Of a stretch of 55,997 bases of DNA, positions 10,041 to 17,420 are shown piece by piece. Position numbers and translations under genes: made by a program. The notes beneath the pieces were generated by a model. It searched no databases. It worked only from the letters and a program-made list of their open reading frames with translations, and was not told the origin of the DNA. Position 1 is the stretch's first letter, and every line of letters begins with the position of its first letter. The stretch spans positions 1 through 55,997 of the forward strand of contig JAFECH010000351.1 in the NCBI GenBank assembly GCA_018242255.1, written 5' to 3'. The stretch is from Pseudomonadota bacterium. Lineage in GTDB: Bacteria > Pseudomonadota > Alphaproteobacteria > Rhizobiales > Hyphomicrobiaceae.

Positions 10041-10355
10041 TCGAAGACCTTTGAAACTGAACGATCGAAGCCGGAACGCTAATCTGATTCGACCGCCGGG
10101 GTCTCAGCCAATGGCTCGTGCAACTCAAAAAGTCGTTGATTCTATTGACAGCTTCCGTGCGCCGGAAGGTTGCGACTATTTAACCCTGCGTTCAGAATGA
10201 GTTCATGTTTTCCCGGCTATGGTGGTTCTCAAGCTGGTGTTGACACCTCCCCCCGTGCGCACCAGATGCTGTTGAGCCCGACCGAGCCCAAAGACATCCC
10301 CCCGTCTTCCCCGCTTGGTCGGGCCACAGCCTAATTTTTCCGGACAATCATACCC
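10041..10355. other. Gene-free gap between recQ and pcp
   Basis: 315 bp without a convincing reading frame. The left part should carry the recQ promoter on the - strand. The right part (10228-10338) folds into two consecutive hairpins on the + strand, described separately as a candidate small RNA. A TTGACA at 10145-10150 on + has no -10 hexamer at a proper distance. Confidence 0.6.
10228..10338 (+). ncRNA. Candidate small RNA with two C-rich hairpin loops
   Basis: Hairpin 1: 10228-10232 pairs with 10272-10276 and 10234-10239 pairs with 10260-10265, leaving a loop with the run CCTCCCCCC. Hairpin 2: 10277-10287 pairs with 10313-10323 (11 bp including one G-U), with an inner 5-bp stem (10291-10295 with 10304-10308) closing the loop ATCCCCCC. 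A T5 run follows at 10334-10338. Paired hairpins exposing C-rich, anti-Shine-Dalgarno-like loops are known in alphaproteobacterial small RNAs such as the alpha-r14/cuckoo and CcsR groups. Against it: the T-run is 10 nt past the second stem and no strong promoter is visible, only TTGCGA-N17-CAGAAT at 10170-10198. Confidence 0.35.
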
Positions 10356-11018
10356 TTAGATCTGCGCGGTAGCTGGCGTTCCCGCCATTGCGTCCGTCCC
10401 GCCGAGGGCTGTGCCGATGACGGCGAGTATTGCCGTCAAGGCGTCGTCCATGGTGATAGCGCCGGCCAACCCGAGGTCCGCCGGGATATGCACGAACCCA
10501 ACCGCTCCGCAGCCGCGCGCTTCGGCTCTGGCGAGCGATTGATAAAGCACAGCATTGCAAAGGTAGCCTCCGGCATTATCGGAGATCGCGCATTGCGTGC
10601 CATGGGCTCGCAACACGTTCGCGATCGCACCAACGTCGATGTTCGCGCGCCGCTTTGGTGGGCCGTCGGCACAAAGAGACGCCGCGACCGGCAGCAACCC
10701 AGCCGCATCGAGTGCGTCGCGGCAGACATTCTCTGCGCATGTCTCAAGCCGGATGTTTTGCGCCCCCGTTGCCACGCCGATATGCAGCGCTAGGCGCGGC
10801 TGGAAGCGATCCTGTAGCGCCGCGACGAGTTCTGGCGCGCGTCGCCATTCGGTCGGCAGCACGGCAGCAATGAATGGAAATGCCGGAAATACCCGGCGAG
10901 CAACCGGAGCGATCACCCGGACAAGTTCTGCGGAAGCGTTGACGGGAATGCCCGGAAACGGGCCGAAACCAGTCAGCAGCACCGTGCGAGACGAGATGAT
11001 TTTGTCGGAGCCGTACAT
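10356..11018 (-). CDS. pcp: Pyrrolidone-carboxylate peptidase homologue (peptidase C15)
   Basis: A 220-residue cytosolic cysteine peptidase that would remove N-terminal pyroglutamate from peptides. Seen: the N-terminal VLLTGFGPFPG, the region of the catalytic Glu (IRLETCAENV), the catalytic Cys in SDNAGGYLCNAVLYQSL and the catalytic His in GFVHIPAD, all in the order and spacing of the C15 family. The sequence between them is rather divergent (for example GVATGAQNI in place of the usual small-residue stretch), so substrate range is uncertain. An ATG at 11063 would add 15 residues; 11018 was preferred because C15 proteins begin only a few residues before the TGF motif and total about 215 residues. 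Neither start has a strong ribosome-binding site. It lies downstream of the DUF983 gene on the same strand. Confidence 0.78.
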   Translation of the reverse strand: MYGSDKIISSRTVLLTGFGPFPGIPVNASAELVRVIAPVARRVFPAFPFIAAVLPTEWRRAPELVAALQDRFQPRLALHIGVATGAQNIRLETCAENVCRDALDAAGLLPVAASLCADGPPKRRANIDVGAIANVLRAHGTQCAISDNAGGYLCNAVLYQSLARAEARGCGAVGFVHIPADLGLAGAITMDDALTAILAVIGTALGGTDAMAGTPATAQI

Positions 11019-11087
11019 CAGCCGACTATAGTGGCTGCCGGTGATGCCTGAAACGGACAGCATCGCATGCTTCGCGCCTCCGCCATC

Positions 11088-11489
11088 TCACGACGACTTC
11101 GGAGGCTCCTCGCGGAACACGAGCCGTCCTTCTTCGGCTTTGTTGAAGTATTGGCTGGCAATGAGCCACCCCTTGAGCGGCCGCAGCGGCGGAATACAGG
11201 TCAGCAGGATCAACGGCAGGCTCGTCACCAGGTGAACCCAGTACGGAGGGGAATGCGCAACCTCCAGCCAAACCGCAAAAAAAGCACTGGGAATACAGGC
11301 AAAGCACATCACGAAAAACGCCGGTCCATCAGCCGGGTCGGCAAACGAGAGGTCCAGACCACACACCGGGCAGCTTTTCTTTAGCGTCAGGAAGCCGCTG
11401 AAGATCTTACCCTTGCCGCACCGCGGGCAGAGGCCCCATAGCCCCGTTTTTGTCGGAGGAAATTCCGGCCATTGATGTTCCGCACACAT
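11088..11489 (-). CDS. DUF983 family small membrane protein
   Basis: A 133-residue protein with two zinc-ribbon-like CxxC pairs at the N-terminus (CPRCGKGKIF and CPVCGLDLSF, about residues 21-45) followed by two membrane helices (about 54-72 and 79-98). This is the DUF983 layout; no biochemical function is established for the family. In alphaproteobacteria it is often found alone or near cytochrome oxidase genes, but none are here. The upstream region is shared with the divergent MocR-type gene and carries the ATGTATGG motif at 11535-11542, 46 bp from the start, so the same regulator might act on both genes. Confidence 0.8.
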   Translation of the reverse strand: MCAEHQWPEFPPTKTGLWGLCPRCGKGKIFSGFLTLKKSCPVCGLDLSFADPADGPAFFVMCFACIPSAFFAVWLEVAHSPPYWVHLVTSLPLILLTCIPPLRPLKGWLIASQYFNKAEEGRLVFREEPPKSS

Positions 11490-11526
11490 GACGACGACCC
11501 TTTTTTAGTCTGCTCCAGACCACGCG

Positions 11527-11710
11527 TACGCTTAATGTATGGCTTACAAATAGCGCAAATTGGCCATTGTATGTGTTGCGCGTGACGTGAGCTAAAAAGC
11601 TCAAAAACGACAGTTTATAGCTACTTTCGACAGTCTCGAAAGTCAATAGAAGCGACATTGTATAATTTGTGTTTTCAGGCTTATGCCATACATGATACGC
11701 TAATGTATGG
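11527..11710. promoter_or_regulatory. MocR-gene control region: repeated ATGTATGG boxes and inverted repeats
   Basis: An AT-rich divergent promoter region. TACGCTTAATGTATGG (11527-11542) recurs almost exactly at 11696-11710. The half-site ATGTATGG at 11703-11710 also forms a perfect inverted repeat with CCATACAT at 11686-11693 (9-nt spacer). A second perfect inverted repeat, ACTTTCGA-5-TCGAAAGT, spans 11623-11643. TATAAT at 11661-11666 is a good -10 for the MocR gene, which would put the second box just after the transcription start. Autoregulation by the MocR protein and control of the DUF983 gene are inferred. Confidence 0.55.
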
Positions 11711-11734
11711 TTTTTGTATTCAAGGATATTTAAA

Positions 11735-13120
11735 ATGTCTTGGAAGCCTTGGCTGGTAGAGGGTAGCCAGCTCAAATACCGCGGGATTGTCGAAGCCATC
11801 GAGGCGGACTTGAAGGATGGGCATATTCAGCCCGGCGACAGGCTGCCCCCGCAGAGAACCATCGCCGAGGTGCTGGGCGTCGACCTCACGACCGTTACGC
11901 GCGCATTCAACGAGGCGCGGCGGCGCGGACTAGTTGAAGCGAACGCCGGGCGCGGGACCTTTATCCGCCGCCGCATCGACGACGGCCGCATGTTGGGGCT
12001 TGGGGCGCCTCCGGCCGTCGACCTCAGCATGAACATTCCCCCGCAGCCCGCGAGCGCGAACCTCAAGCGCTTGATACCGGAGACAATTGCCAATCTCCTC
12101 TCGGAAGAACATGGCATGCTCCACCTGCATTATCAGGAGAGCACCGGCAGCGACACCGATCGCGCCGCGGCAGCGACATGGCTTGGGCGGCGGATCGATC
12201 AGGTGCGGCCATCGTCGATCGTGCTGGCCAGCGGCGCCCAAAGTGCGCTTTTCGCAATCTGCGAATGCCTGCTCTCTTCAGGCGATAAGATCGCCGCCGG
12301 CTACGTCACCTATCCGGGACTGAAGGCCGTCGCACAACAGCGCGGATTCGTCCTGTCTCCGCTGGCTATGGACGACAAAGGCATTGTTCCGAAGTCATTC
12401 GAAGCCTGCTGCCTGAAAGGACCGCCGAAGGCGCTCTACGTCATCCCATCCATCGACAATCCGACGACCGCAACGCTTCCCGAGGAACGCCGCCGTGAAA
12501 TCGTCGCCATTGCACGGCGCTACGGCGTCACGATCATCGAGGATGATCCTTATTCGGTCCTACAGTTCGATCCACTGACACCGCTCGCGGCGTTGGCGCC
12601 CGAGTTGACGTGGTACATTGCGACCCTCTCGAAGTGCGCGACGCCGGCTCTGCGCATCGCGTATGTCGTAGCCCCCGGAGCAGCGCAGGCCATGCGGTTG
12701 GCAGGCGTCATCCGGGCCGTCAATTTGATGGTGCCCCCGGTAAACGCTGCCGTCGCTTCACGCTGGATTTCGACCGGCATCGTCGACGATCTGACTGTTG
12801 CCATTCGCGATGAAAACATCGCCCGCCAGCGGTTGGCTAAAACTGTTCTTGGTAACGCCAACATCGCAGCTGACCGCTGCGGCCATCACATTTGGCTGAA
12901 AATGCCTGCACATTGGCGTGCTGCCGATTTCGCCGATCATGCCGGCCGGTCGGGAATTTCCGTCGTGCCGAGTTCAGCCTTTGCGATAGGCGTCGACGAA
13001 GCCGAAGCGTTACGGCTCTCGCTCGGAGTTGCGCCGGATCGCGAGACGTTGGCCGAGGCTTTGAAGCAGGTTGCGAGCATTATCTCGCAACCGGCGGTCG
13101 CGGTAAAAGCGATCGTGTAG
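11735..13120 (+). CDS. MocR/PdxR-type regulator: GntR winged helix fused to aminotransferase-like domain
   Basis: A 461-residue two-domain protein. Residues about 10-80 are a GntR winged helix (YRGIVEAIEADLKDGHIQPG followed by DRLPPQRTIAEVLGVDLTTV, then GLVEANAGRGTFI). From about 110 onward it has the fold type I aminotransferase core: ASGAQSALFAICE, YPGLKAVAQQRG, VIPSIDNPTTATLP, IIEDDPY, the PLP lysine in TLSKCATPALRIAYV, and a C-terminal small domain. Such proteins sense PLP-linked amine metabolites and activate or repress a neighbouring operon. The ATG at 11735 was chosen over a TTG 21 bases earlier. Its target is not obvious; E. coli YdcR, of the same family, sits beside ydcSTUV-patD, and a ydcSTUV-patD-like operon begins 4.3 kb downstream here. 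Confidence 0.88.
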   Translation: MSWKPWLVEGSQLKYRGIVEAIEADLKDGHIQPGDRLPPQRTIAEVLGVDLTTVTRAFNEARRRGLVEANAGRGTFIRRRIDDGRMLGLGAPPAVDLSMNIPPQPASANLKRLIPETIANLLSEEHGMLHLHYQESTGSDTDRAAAATWLGRRIDQVRPSSIVLASGAQSALFAICECLLSSGDKIAAGYVTYPGLKAVAQQRGFVLSPLAMDDKGIVPKSFEACCLKGPPKALYVIPSIDNPTTATLPEERRREIVAIARRYGVTIIEDDPYSVLQFDPLTPLAALAPELTWYIATLSKCATPALRIAYVVAPGAAQAMRLAGVIRAVNLMVPPVNAAVASRWISTGIVDDLTVAIRDENIARQRLAKTVLGNANIAADRCGHHIWLKMPAHWRAADFADHAGRSGISVVPSSAFAIGVDEAEALRLSLGVAPDRETLAEALKQVASIISQPAVAVKAIV

Positions 13121-13207
13121 CGGCGGGAGCAGTGGCTATGCCTGAGCTGATTTGAAAGCAAGGTTCGGGGTGTATTGGAATAATTGCTGCGCTACGATGC
13201 GCGCGCC

Positions 13208-14335
13208 ATGACACTCCGAACTGCAATGGCCCGCAAAGACAAGGTTTCAGATAAATCGGCTCCGAGCGCCGACGCGGATGCGGCGCGCTGGGCTGCGGTC
13301 CTGGGGCGCGATAAATCCGCCGACGGCGCGTTCTTCTTTTCCGTCAAGTCAACCGGTGTCTATTGTCGGCCGTCGTGCCCATCGCGCCGTGCCAATAGAG
13401 AGAACGTTGCGTTTCATGCAACTGCGGCGCAAGCCGAAGCCGCAGGCTTTCGCCCGTGCAAGCGTTGCCGTCCCGATGAGATGTCGCTTGCGTCTCGTCG
13501 CGCTGAGATCGTCGCCGCTGCGTGTCGGGCACTGGAGGACAATATCGATGTCCCGAACCTCGACGAACTGGCGAAGGCAAGTGGTCTCAGCCGGTTCCAC
13601 TTCCACCGGATCTTCAAGGAGATCGTTGGTGTGACACCGAAGGATTATGCGCTCGCGCATCGCCGCAAAGCCGTTCGCAGTAAATTGCAAAGGAGCACAT
13701 CCGTGACGGATGCTATTTACGACGCCGGGTTCAATTCGAGCGCGCGCTTCTATGCGAATGCCGCCGAATCGCTGGGCATGTCGCCGAAAGCATTCCGTGG
13801 CGGCGGCAAAAACGAGGTGCTGACGTTTGCCTTCGGACACAGCTCGTTGGGAGACATACTTGTCGCCGCAAGCGCGAAGGGCGTAGCGGCCATTTTGATC
13901 GGCGACGACCGCGATAAACTCCAAGCCGACCTGAAGGGGATTTTCCCGCACGCTGAGCTTGTCCCTGCAGATCGTGAATTTGCAGAAACCGTCGCCGACA
14001 TCGTTGCGCTGGTCGAGCGCCCGGAACAGACGATCGATCTGCCGCTCGATATTCGCGGCACCGCATTTCAACAACGCGTTTGGAGAGCGCTGCGGGCCAT
14101 CCCGCTCGGTGTGACAGCCACGTACACGGATATCGCGCATCGGATTGGCGATCCCAAAGCCGTCCGTGCCGTAGCAAGAGCGTGCGCAACCAATCCGTTG
14201 GCGCTCGTCGTTCCCTGCCATCGCGTCGTGCGCGCCGACGGCTCTCTAGCCGGTTATCGCTGGGGCGTGGAACGCAAGCGCACGTTGATCGAGCGCGAAA
14301 CACGGAGCGCCAAAAAGCCAAAACCTCGCCGTTAA
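13208..14335 (+). CDS. ada: Ada: methyl-phosphotriester sensor, AraC-type regulator and O6-methylguanine methyltransferase
   Basis: A 375-residue three-part protein. N-terminal zinc/methyl-acceptor domain with the cysteine set YCRPSCPSR and PCKRCRPDE; AraC-type HTH (NLDELAKASGLSRFHFHRIF, then VTDAIYDAGFNSSARFYA); C-terminal alkyltransferase with the active-site motif LALVVPCHRVVRADGSLAGY and the recognition helix GTAFQQRVWRALRAIPLG. It repairs O6-methylguanine by suicidal methyl transfer and, when methylated on a phosphotriester cysteine, activates the adaptive response. The ATG at 13208 is eight codons inside a slightly longer open frame; the extra residues show no conservation. It stands alone, with no alkB or alkA beside it. 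Confidence 0.95.
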   Translation: MTLRTAMARKDKVSDKSAPSADADAARWAAVLGRDKSADGAFFFSVKSTGVYCRPSCPSRRANRENVAFHATAAQAEAAGFRPCKRCRPDEMSLASRRAEIVAAACRALEDNIDVPNLDELAKASGLSRFHFHRIFKEIVGVTPKDYALAHRRKAVRSKLQRSTSVTDAIYDAGFNSSARFYANAAESLGMSPKAFRGGGKNEVLTFAFGHSSLGDILVAASAKGVAAILIGDDRDKLQADLKGIFPHAELVPADREFAETVADIVALVERPEQTIDLPLDIRGTAFQQRVWRALRAIPLGVTATYTDIAHRIGDPKAVRAVARACATNPLALVVPCHRVVRADGSLAGYRWGVERKRTLIERETRSAKKPKPRR

Positions 14336-14467
14336 TCGAAAACGGGAAAATGGGATCGGCAATCGGCGGCAATCCCAGGCCGGAGAGCAGCCGGTTCGTC
14401 GTTAAAGTGTCAATTCTCGCACTGGGTTTGTGCTTCTAAACGACCTGTTGCAAACGCCCGCGACCCA

Positions 14468-14487
14468 GATATCCTTGCGACTATATC
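14468..14487. promoter_or_regulatory. Possible ModE-type operator in front of modA
   Basis: GATAT at 14468-14472 and ATATC at 14483-14487 form an inverted repeat with a 10-nt spacer, 25 bp before the modA start. TATAT-bearing dyads in front of mod operons are the usual ModE targets, and a ModE-like gene is at the end of this operon. The arms are short, so this is only suggestive. Confidence 0.3.
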
Positions 14488-14512
14488 GAAACCATAATCA
14501 AGGTGCTCTGGA

Positions 14513-15319
14513 ATGCTCGCGGCGTCGATCCTGTCACGTCTATCTCTGCGCATGGCTTTAGCCGGCCTCTTGCTCGTCTCGATGCTTTGGGTCGATGCCC
14601 AGGCGCAAAAGACCGACACATCAACCATAACGATCTTCGCGGCGGCCAGCCTCAGGAACGCGCTCGACGATGCCGCCAAGGCCTATGAGAAGAGCTCCGG
14701 CAACAAGATCGTCATATCTTATGCGGCCTCATCGGCGCTCGCTAAGCAGATCGAACAGGGTGCGCCCGCCGATATCTTCATTTCGGCCGATCTCGATTGG
14801 ATGGATTACGTCGAGCAAAAATCTCTCGTCAAGAACGACACGCGTTTCAATTTACTCGGCAATCGTCTCGTCCTGATTGCGCCGAAGGACAGTTCGGTGT
14901 CGCTGAAAATCGCAAACGATTTCCCGCTGGCAGCCGCTCTCGGCGACAACCACATCGCGATGGCGAACATCAAAGCGGTTCCGGCTGGCAAGTATGGTCA
15001 TGCCGCGCTTGAAAAGCTCGGGGTTTGGAAAGAGGTCGAACCGAAAGTCGCTCAGGCAGCGAACGTTCGTGCGGCATTGGCGCTCGTTGCGCAGGGCGAG
15101 GCGCCGCTGGGTATCGTCTACGAAACGGATGCCGCCGCCGAGCCCAAGGTCAAGATCGTCGATGCCTTCCCCGAGGACACACATCCGCCGATCATTTACC
15201 CAATCGCCATTTTGGCAGCGACGAAAAACGCCGATGCAGACAAGGCTTTCATCGACTACCTGAAGACGCCCGAAGCGCAGGCATTCTTTACGAAGCAGGG
15301 CTTCACCGTTCTCAAATAG
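14513..15319 (+). CDS. modA: Molybdate ABC transporter periplasmic binding protein
   Basis: A 268-residue exported protein. An N-terminal signal peptide (hydrophobic about residues 10-27, cleavage likely near AQAQK) precedes the ModA fold. Family motifs: ITIFAAASLRNALDDAAKAYE, ISYAASSALAKQIEQGAPAD and IFISADLDWMDYV at the ligand lobe, LVLIAPKDSS, and LALVAQGEAPLGIVYETDA. It captures molybdate or tungstate and delivers it to ModBC. It is followed by modB after 42 bp and modC after an overlap, in the standard order. Confidence 0.94.
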   Translation: MLAASILSRLSLRMALAGLLLVSMLWVDAQAQKTDTSTITIFAAASLRNALDDAAKAYEKSSGNKIVISYAASSALAKQIEQGAPADIFISADLDWMDYVEQKSLVKNDTRFNLLGNRLVLIAPKDSSVSLKIANDFPLAAALGDNHIAMANIKAVPAGKYGHAALEKLGVWKEVEPKVAQAANVRAALALVAQGEAPLGIVYETDAAAEPKVKIVDAFPEDTHPPIIYPIAILAATKNADADKAFIDYLKTPEAQAFFTKQGFTVLK

Positions 15320-15361
15320 CGAAGGTGGCGAGCAGCCTCCACAACCTGAAAGGCAAGTACG

Positions 15362-16060
15362 GTGTTTGGTTTTTCTCCCGACGAGTGGACAGCCATTCTG
15401 CTGAGCCTTCGCGTGGCGACGGTCGGCACGCTTGTCGGACTACCGATCGCGCTTTTCCTCGCCTACGTGCTGGCGAGGTGGCGGTTTCCAGGCAAGGTCA
15501 TTCTTGACGGAATTCTGCACCTGCCACTCGTCCTGCCGCCCGTCGTCACAGGCTATTTCCTGCTGCTGACGTTCGGTCGTCAGGGACCGATCGGCAAAGA
15601 AATCTACGATCTTTTCGGCATCACGTTTTCATTCCGGTGGACGGGCGCGGCGCTCGCTTGTGGCGTCATGGGCTTTCCGTTGATGCTGCGTGCGATAAGG
15701 CTGTCTTTTGAAACGATCGACCGCCGACTCGAAACGGCGGCGTCTACGCTTGGCGCCAACGCCTGGTGGACGTTTACGCTCGTGACGCTGCCATTGGCGC
15801 TGCCAGGAATACTCGTCGGCGCAATCCTCTGCTTTGCGAAGGCGCTCGGAGAATTCGGCGCAACGATCACTTTCGTTTCCAACATTCCAGGCGAGACGCA
15901 AACGATACCCTCGGCGATTTACACCTATACCCAGGTGCCCGGCGGCGACTATCAGGCTCTCCGGTTGGCAGGGGTCTCGATTTTTATCGCGATGGTCGCG
16001 TTGATCGTGTCCGAGGTGCTCAACCGCCGCATCCAGCAGCGGATCGCCATATTCGAATGA
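15362..16060 (+). CDS. modB: Molybdate ABC transporter permease
   Basis: A 232-residue inner-membrane protein with five or so hydrophobic segments. The ABC-transporter EAA loop is seen as ETAASTLGANAWWTFTLVTL followed by PLALPGILVGAILCFAKALGEFGAT, typical of ModB; SNIPGETQTIPSAIYTYTQ is also a ModB hallmark. Translation starts at GTG 15362, directly before FGFSPDEWTAILLSLRVA. Its stop codon overlaps the modC start by ATGA (16057-16060). Confidence 0.94.
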   Translation: MFGFSPDEWTAILLSLRVATVGTLVGLPIALFLAYVLARWRFPGKVILDGILHLPLVLPPVVTGYFLLLTFGRQGPIGKEIYDLFGITFSFRWTGAALACGVMGFPLMLRAIRLSFETIDRRLETAASTLGANAWWTFTLVTLPLALPGILVGAILCFAKALGEFGATITFVSNIPGETQTIPSAIYTYTQVPGGDYQALRLAGVSIFIAMVALIVSEVLNRRIQQRIAIFE

Positions 16061-16743
16061 CGAGCATGGTGCCGGCAGTCAGCGTCTCGGCGTTTCAAAA
16101 ACGAAACGGCTTTACCCTCGATATCATCTTCGAGAGCGATTGTCCGCTGACGGCGCTCTTCGGGCCGTCCGGATCAGGCAAGACATCGACGCTGAACATG
16201 ATCGCTGGCGTTCATCGCCCTGACAAGGGCCGCGTCGTGATTGCCGGCCACGTTCTGACAGATACGCAAGCGGGCATCTTTGTGCCGCGCCATCGCCGCC
16301 GCGTCGGGCTGGTTTTTCAGGACGCCCAGCTTTTTCCGCACTTCACAGTTGGACAAAACATCAAGTTCGGTCAGTGGTTCCGACGCGGAGAAGGCAGCAC
16401 TTTGCCCGAGGACGCGATCATCGCCGTGCTTGGTATCGGCCACCTCTTGAAACGCAGACCCGCAACGCTTTCCGGCGGCGAGAAACATCGTGTAGCGATA
16501 GCACGGGCGCTTTTGTCCTCGCCACGCATTCTGCTGATGGACGAGCCCTTGACGGGTCTCGACGACGCGCGGCGCATGGAAATCATGACCCTGATAGAGC
16601 GCGTACGCGATGAGTTCAAGGTTCCGATCGTTTTCGTGACGCACAACACTGACGAGGTGCGCCGGTTGGCATCGCGCGTTATTAAGATCGCAGATGGTCG
16701 GGTCGTCGCCGCCGGCACGCCCGCGGAAGTGCTGAGCCCTTAG
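16057..16743 (+). CDS. modC: Molybdate ABC transporter ATPase, short form without TOBE domain
   Basis: A 228-residue ATP-binding subunit. Seen: Walker A LFGPSGSGKTSTLNMIAG, Q-loop VFQDAQLFPHFTV, signature LSGGEKHRVAIARALL, Walker B RILLMDEPLTGLD, and the switch His in IVFVTHNTDEV. Most ModC proteins are about 350 residues and end in a molybdate-binding TOBE/Mop domain; this one stops right after the nucleotide-binding domain (AAGTPAEVLSP), with an in-frame TAG at 16741-16743. No leftover TOBE-like reading frame follows; the next gene converges 7 bp away, so the short form looks native rather than a fresh truncation. Confidence 0.92.
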   Translation: MTSMVPAVSVSAFQKRNGFTLDIIFESDCPLTALFGPSGSGKTSTLNMIAGVHRPDKGRVVIAGHVLTDTQAGIFVPRHRRRVGLVFQDAQLFPHFTVGQNIKFGQWFRRGEGSTLPEDAIIAVLGIGHLLKRRPATLSGGEKHRVAIARALLSSPRILLMDEPLTGLDDARRMEIMTLIERVRDEFKVPIVFVTHNTDEVRRLASRVIKIADGRVVAAGTPAEVLSP

Positions 16744-16750
16744 CGCGCTG

Positions 16751-17143
16751 TCACGACCGCGCGGGCGTCGATCCTTTTTTAGCGGGCTTCGCTGCCGACT
16801 TTTCGGCCTCTGCCAGATGTTTCTCGATCGCCGAGAGCGGCTTCGCAAATACCGTGAGCGCTCTGGCTTCCATTTCCCGGTATTGACGGACAAGCTCAGC
16901 GCCGAACGGGGTGAGCTTCGCTGCGCCGCCGCCCTTGCCGCCGTGCTGGCGCTCGATCAGCGGGTCGGCGAACATCGAATTGAACGCATCCATCAAATAC
17001 CAGGCGCGCTTGTATGACATGTCCATGGCCTTCGCCGCCTTGGCAATGGAGCCGTGTTGGCCGATGAGCTCCAAAAGTTGAATCCGCCCATGGCCGATGT
17101 AACGGTCGCCGTCAAAGTCGATCCGGATTTTAATGACTGTCAT
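16751..17143 (-). CDS. Single-domain ModE-like winged-helix regulator
   Basis: A 130-residue LysR-like winged-helix protein of the ModE N-terminal type. Seen: GHGRIQLLELIGQHGSIAKA followed by AKAMDMSYKRAWYLMDAFNS, the typical ModE helix-turn-helix, then PLIERQHGGKGGGAAKLTPFG in the wing and an Ala/Lys-rich tail. The C-terminal di-Mop (molbindin) sensor of E. coli ModE is absent. It converges on modC with stops only 7 bp apart, so it presumably regulates modABC, perhaps through the dyad at 14468-14487. Without a Mop domain, it cannot bind molybdate in the classical way. Confidence 0.82.
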   Translation of the reverse strand: MTVIKIRIDFDGDRYIGHGRIQLLELIGQHGSIAKAAKAMDMSYKRAWYLMDAFNSMFADPLIERQHGGKGGGAAKLTPFGAELVRQYREMEARALTVFAKPLSAIEKHLAEAEKSAAKPAKKGSTPARS

Positions 17144-17420
17144 TTCGCACCGTATCGCATTTCCAAATCCGTCTCAGCCTCGCTAAGCATTCACTATGCG
17201 TCTGCTCCGGCAGGAACGATGTTCGCAAGGCAAATTCTACGCGACAACCAATTGCAACCACAAAACATTTTCGCGACTGCTCAGCACACGACTCGCTTCA
17301 AGCGTCTCTGGCGCGTCGGAAAATCCTGAACTAACATCCCCGCGGTATAACCCGGCGAAGTTCGGGCGGCGTTGGCGGTCGCCGCTTCGTCGCGGCGCGC
17401 AATCGGAGGAGTAAGCACAC

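Noticed and set aside
10145-10183. TTGACA with TATTTA as a promoter for the candidate small RNA
   Set aside because: The spacing between the hexamers is 26 bp, too long for a sigma-70 promoter.
16741-16750. modC as a recent truncation by a nonsense mutation
   Set aside because: There is no TOBE-like sequence after the stop; the convergent regulator gene occupies that space, so the short form looks stable.
17144-17420. A copy of the 21-bp repeat before ydcS
   Set aside because: No TGAC or GTCA pair with 21-bp period was found in this gap, so ydcSTUV-patD was left outside the proposed regulon.
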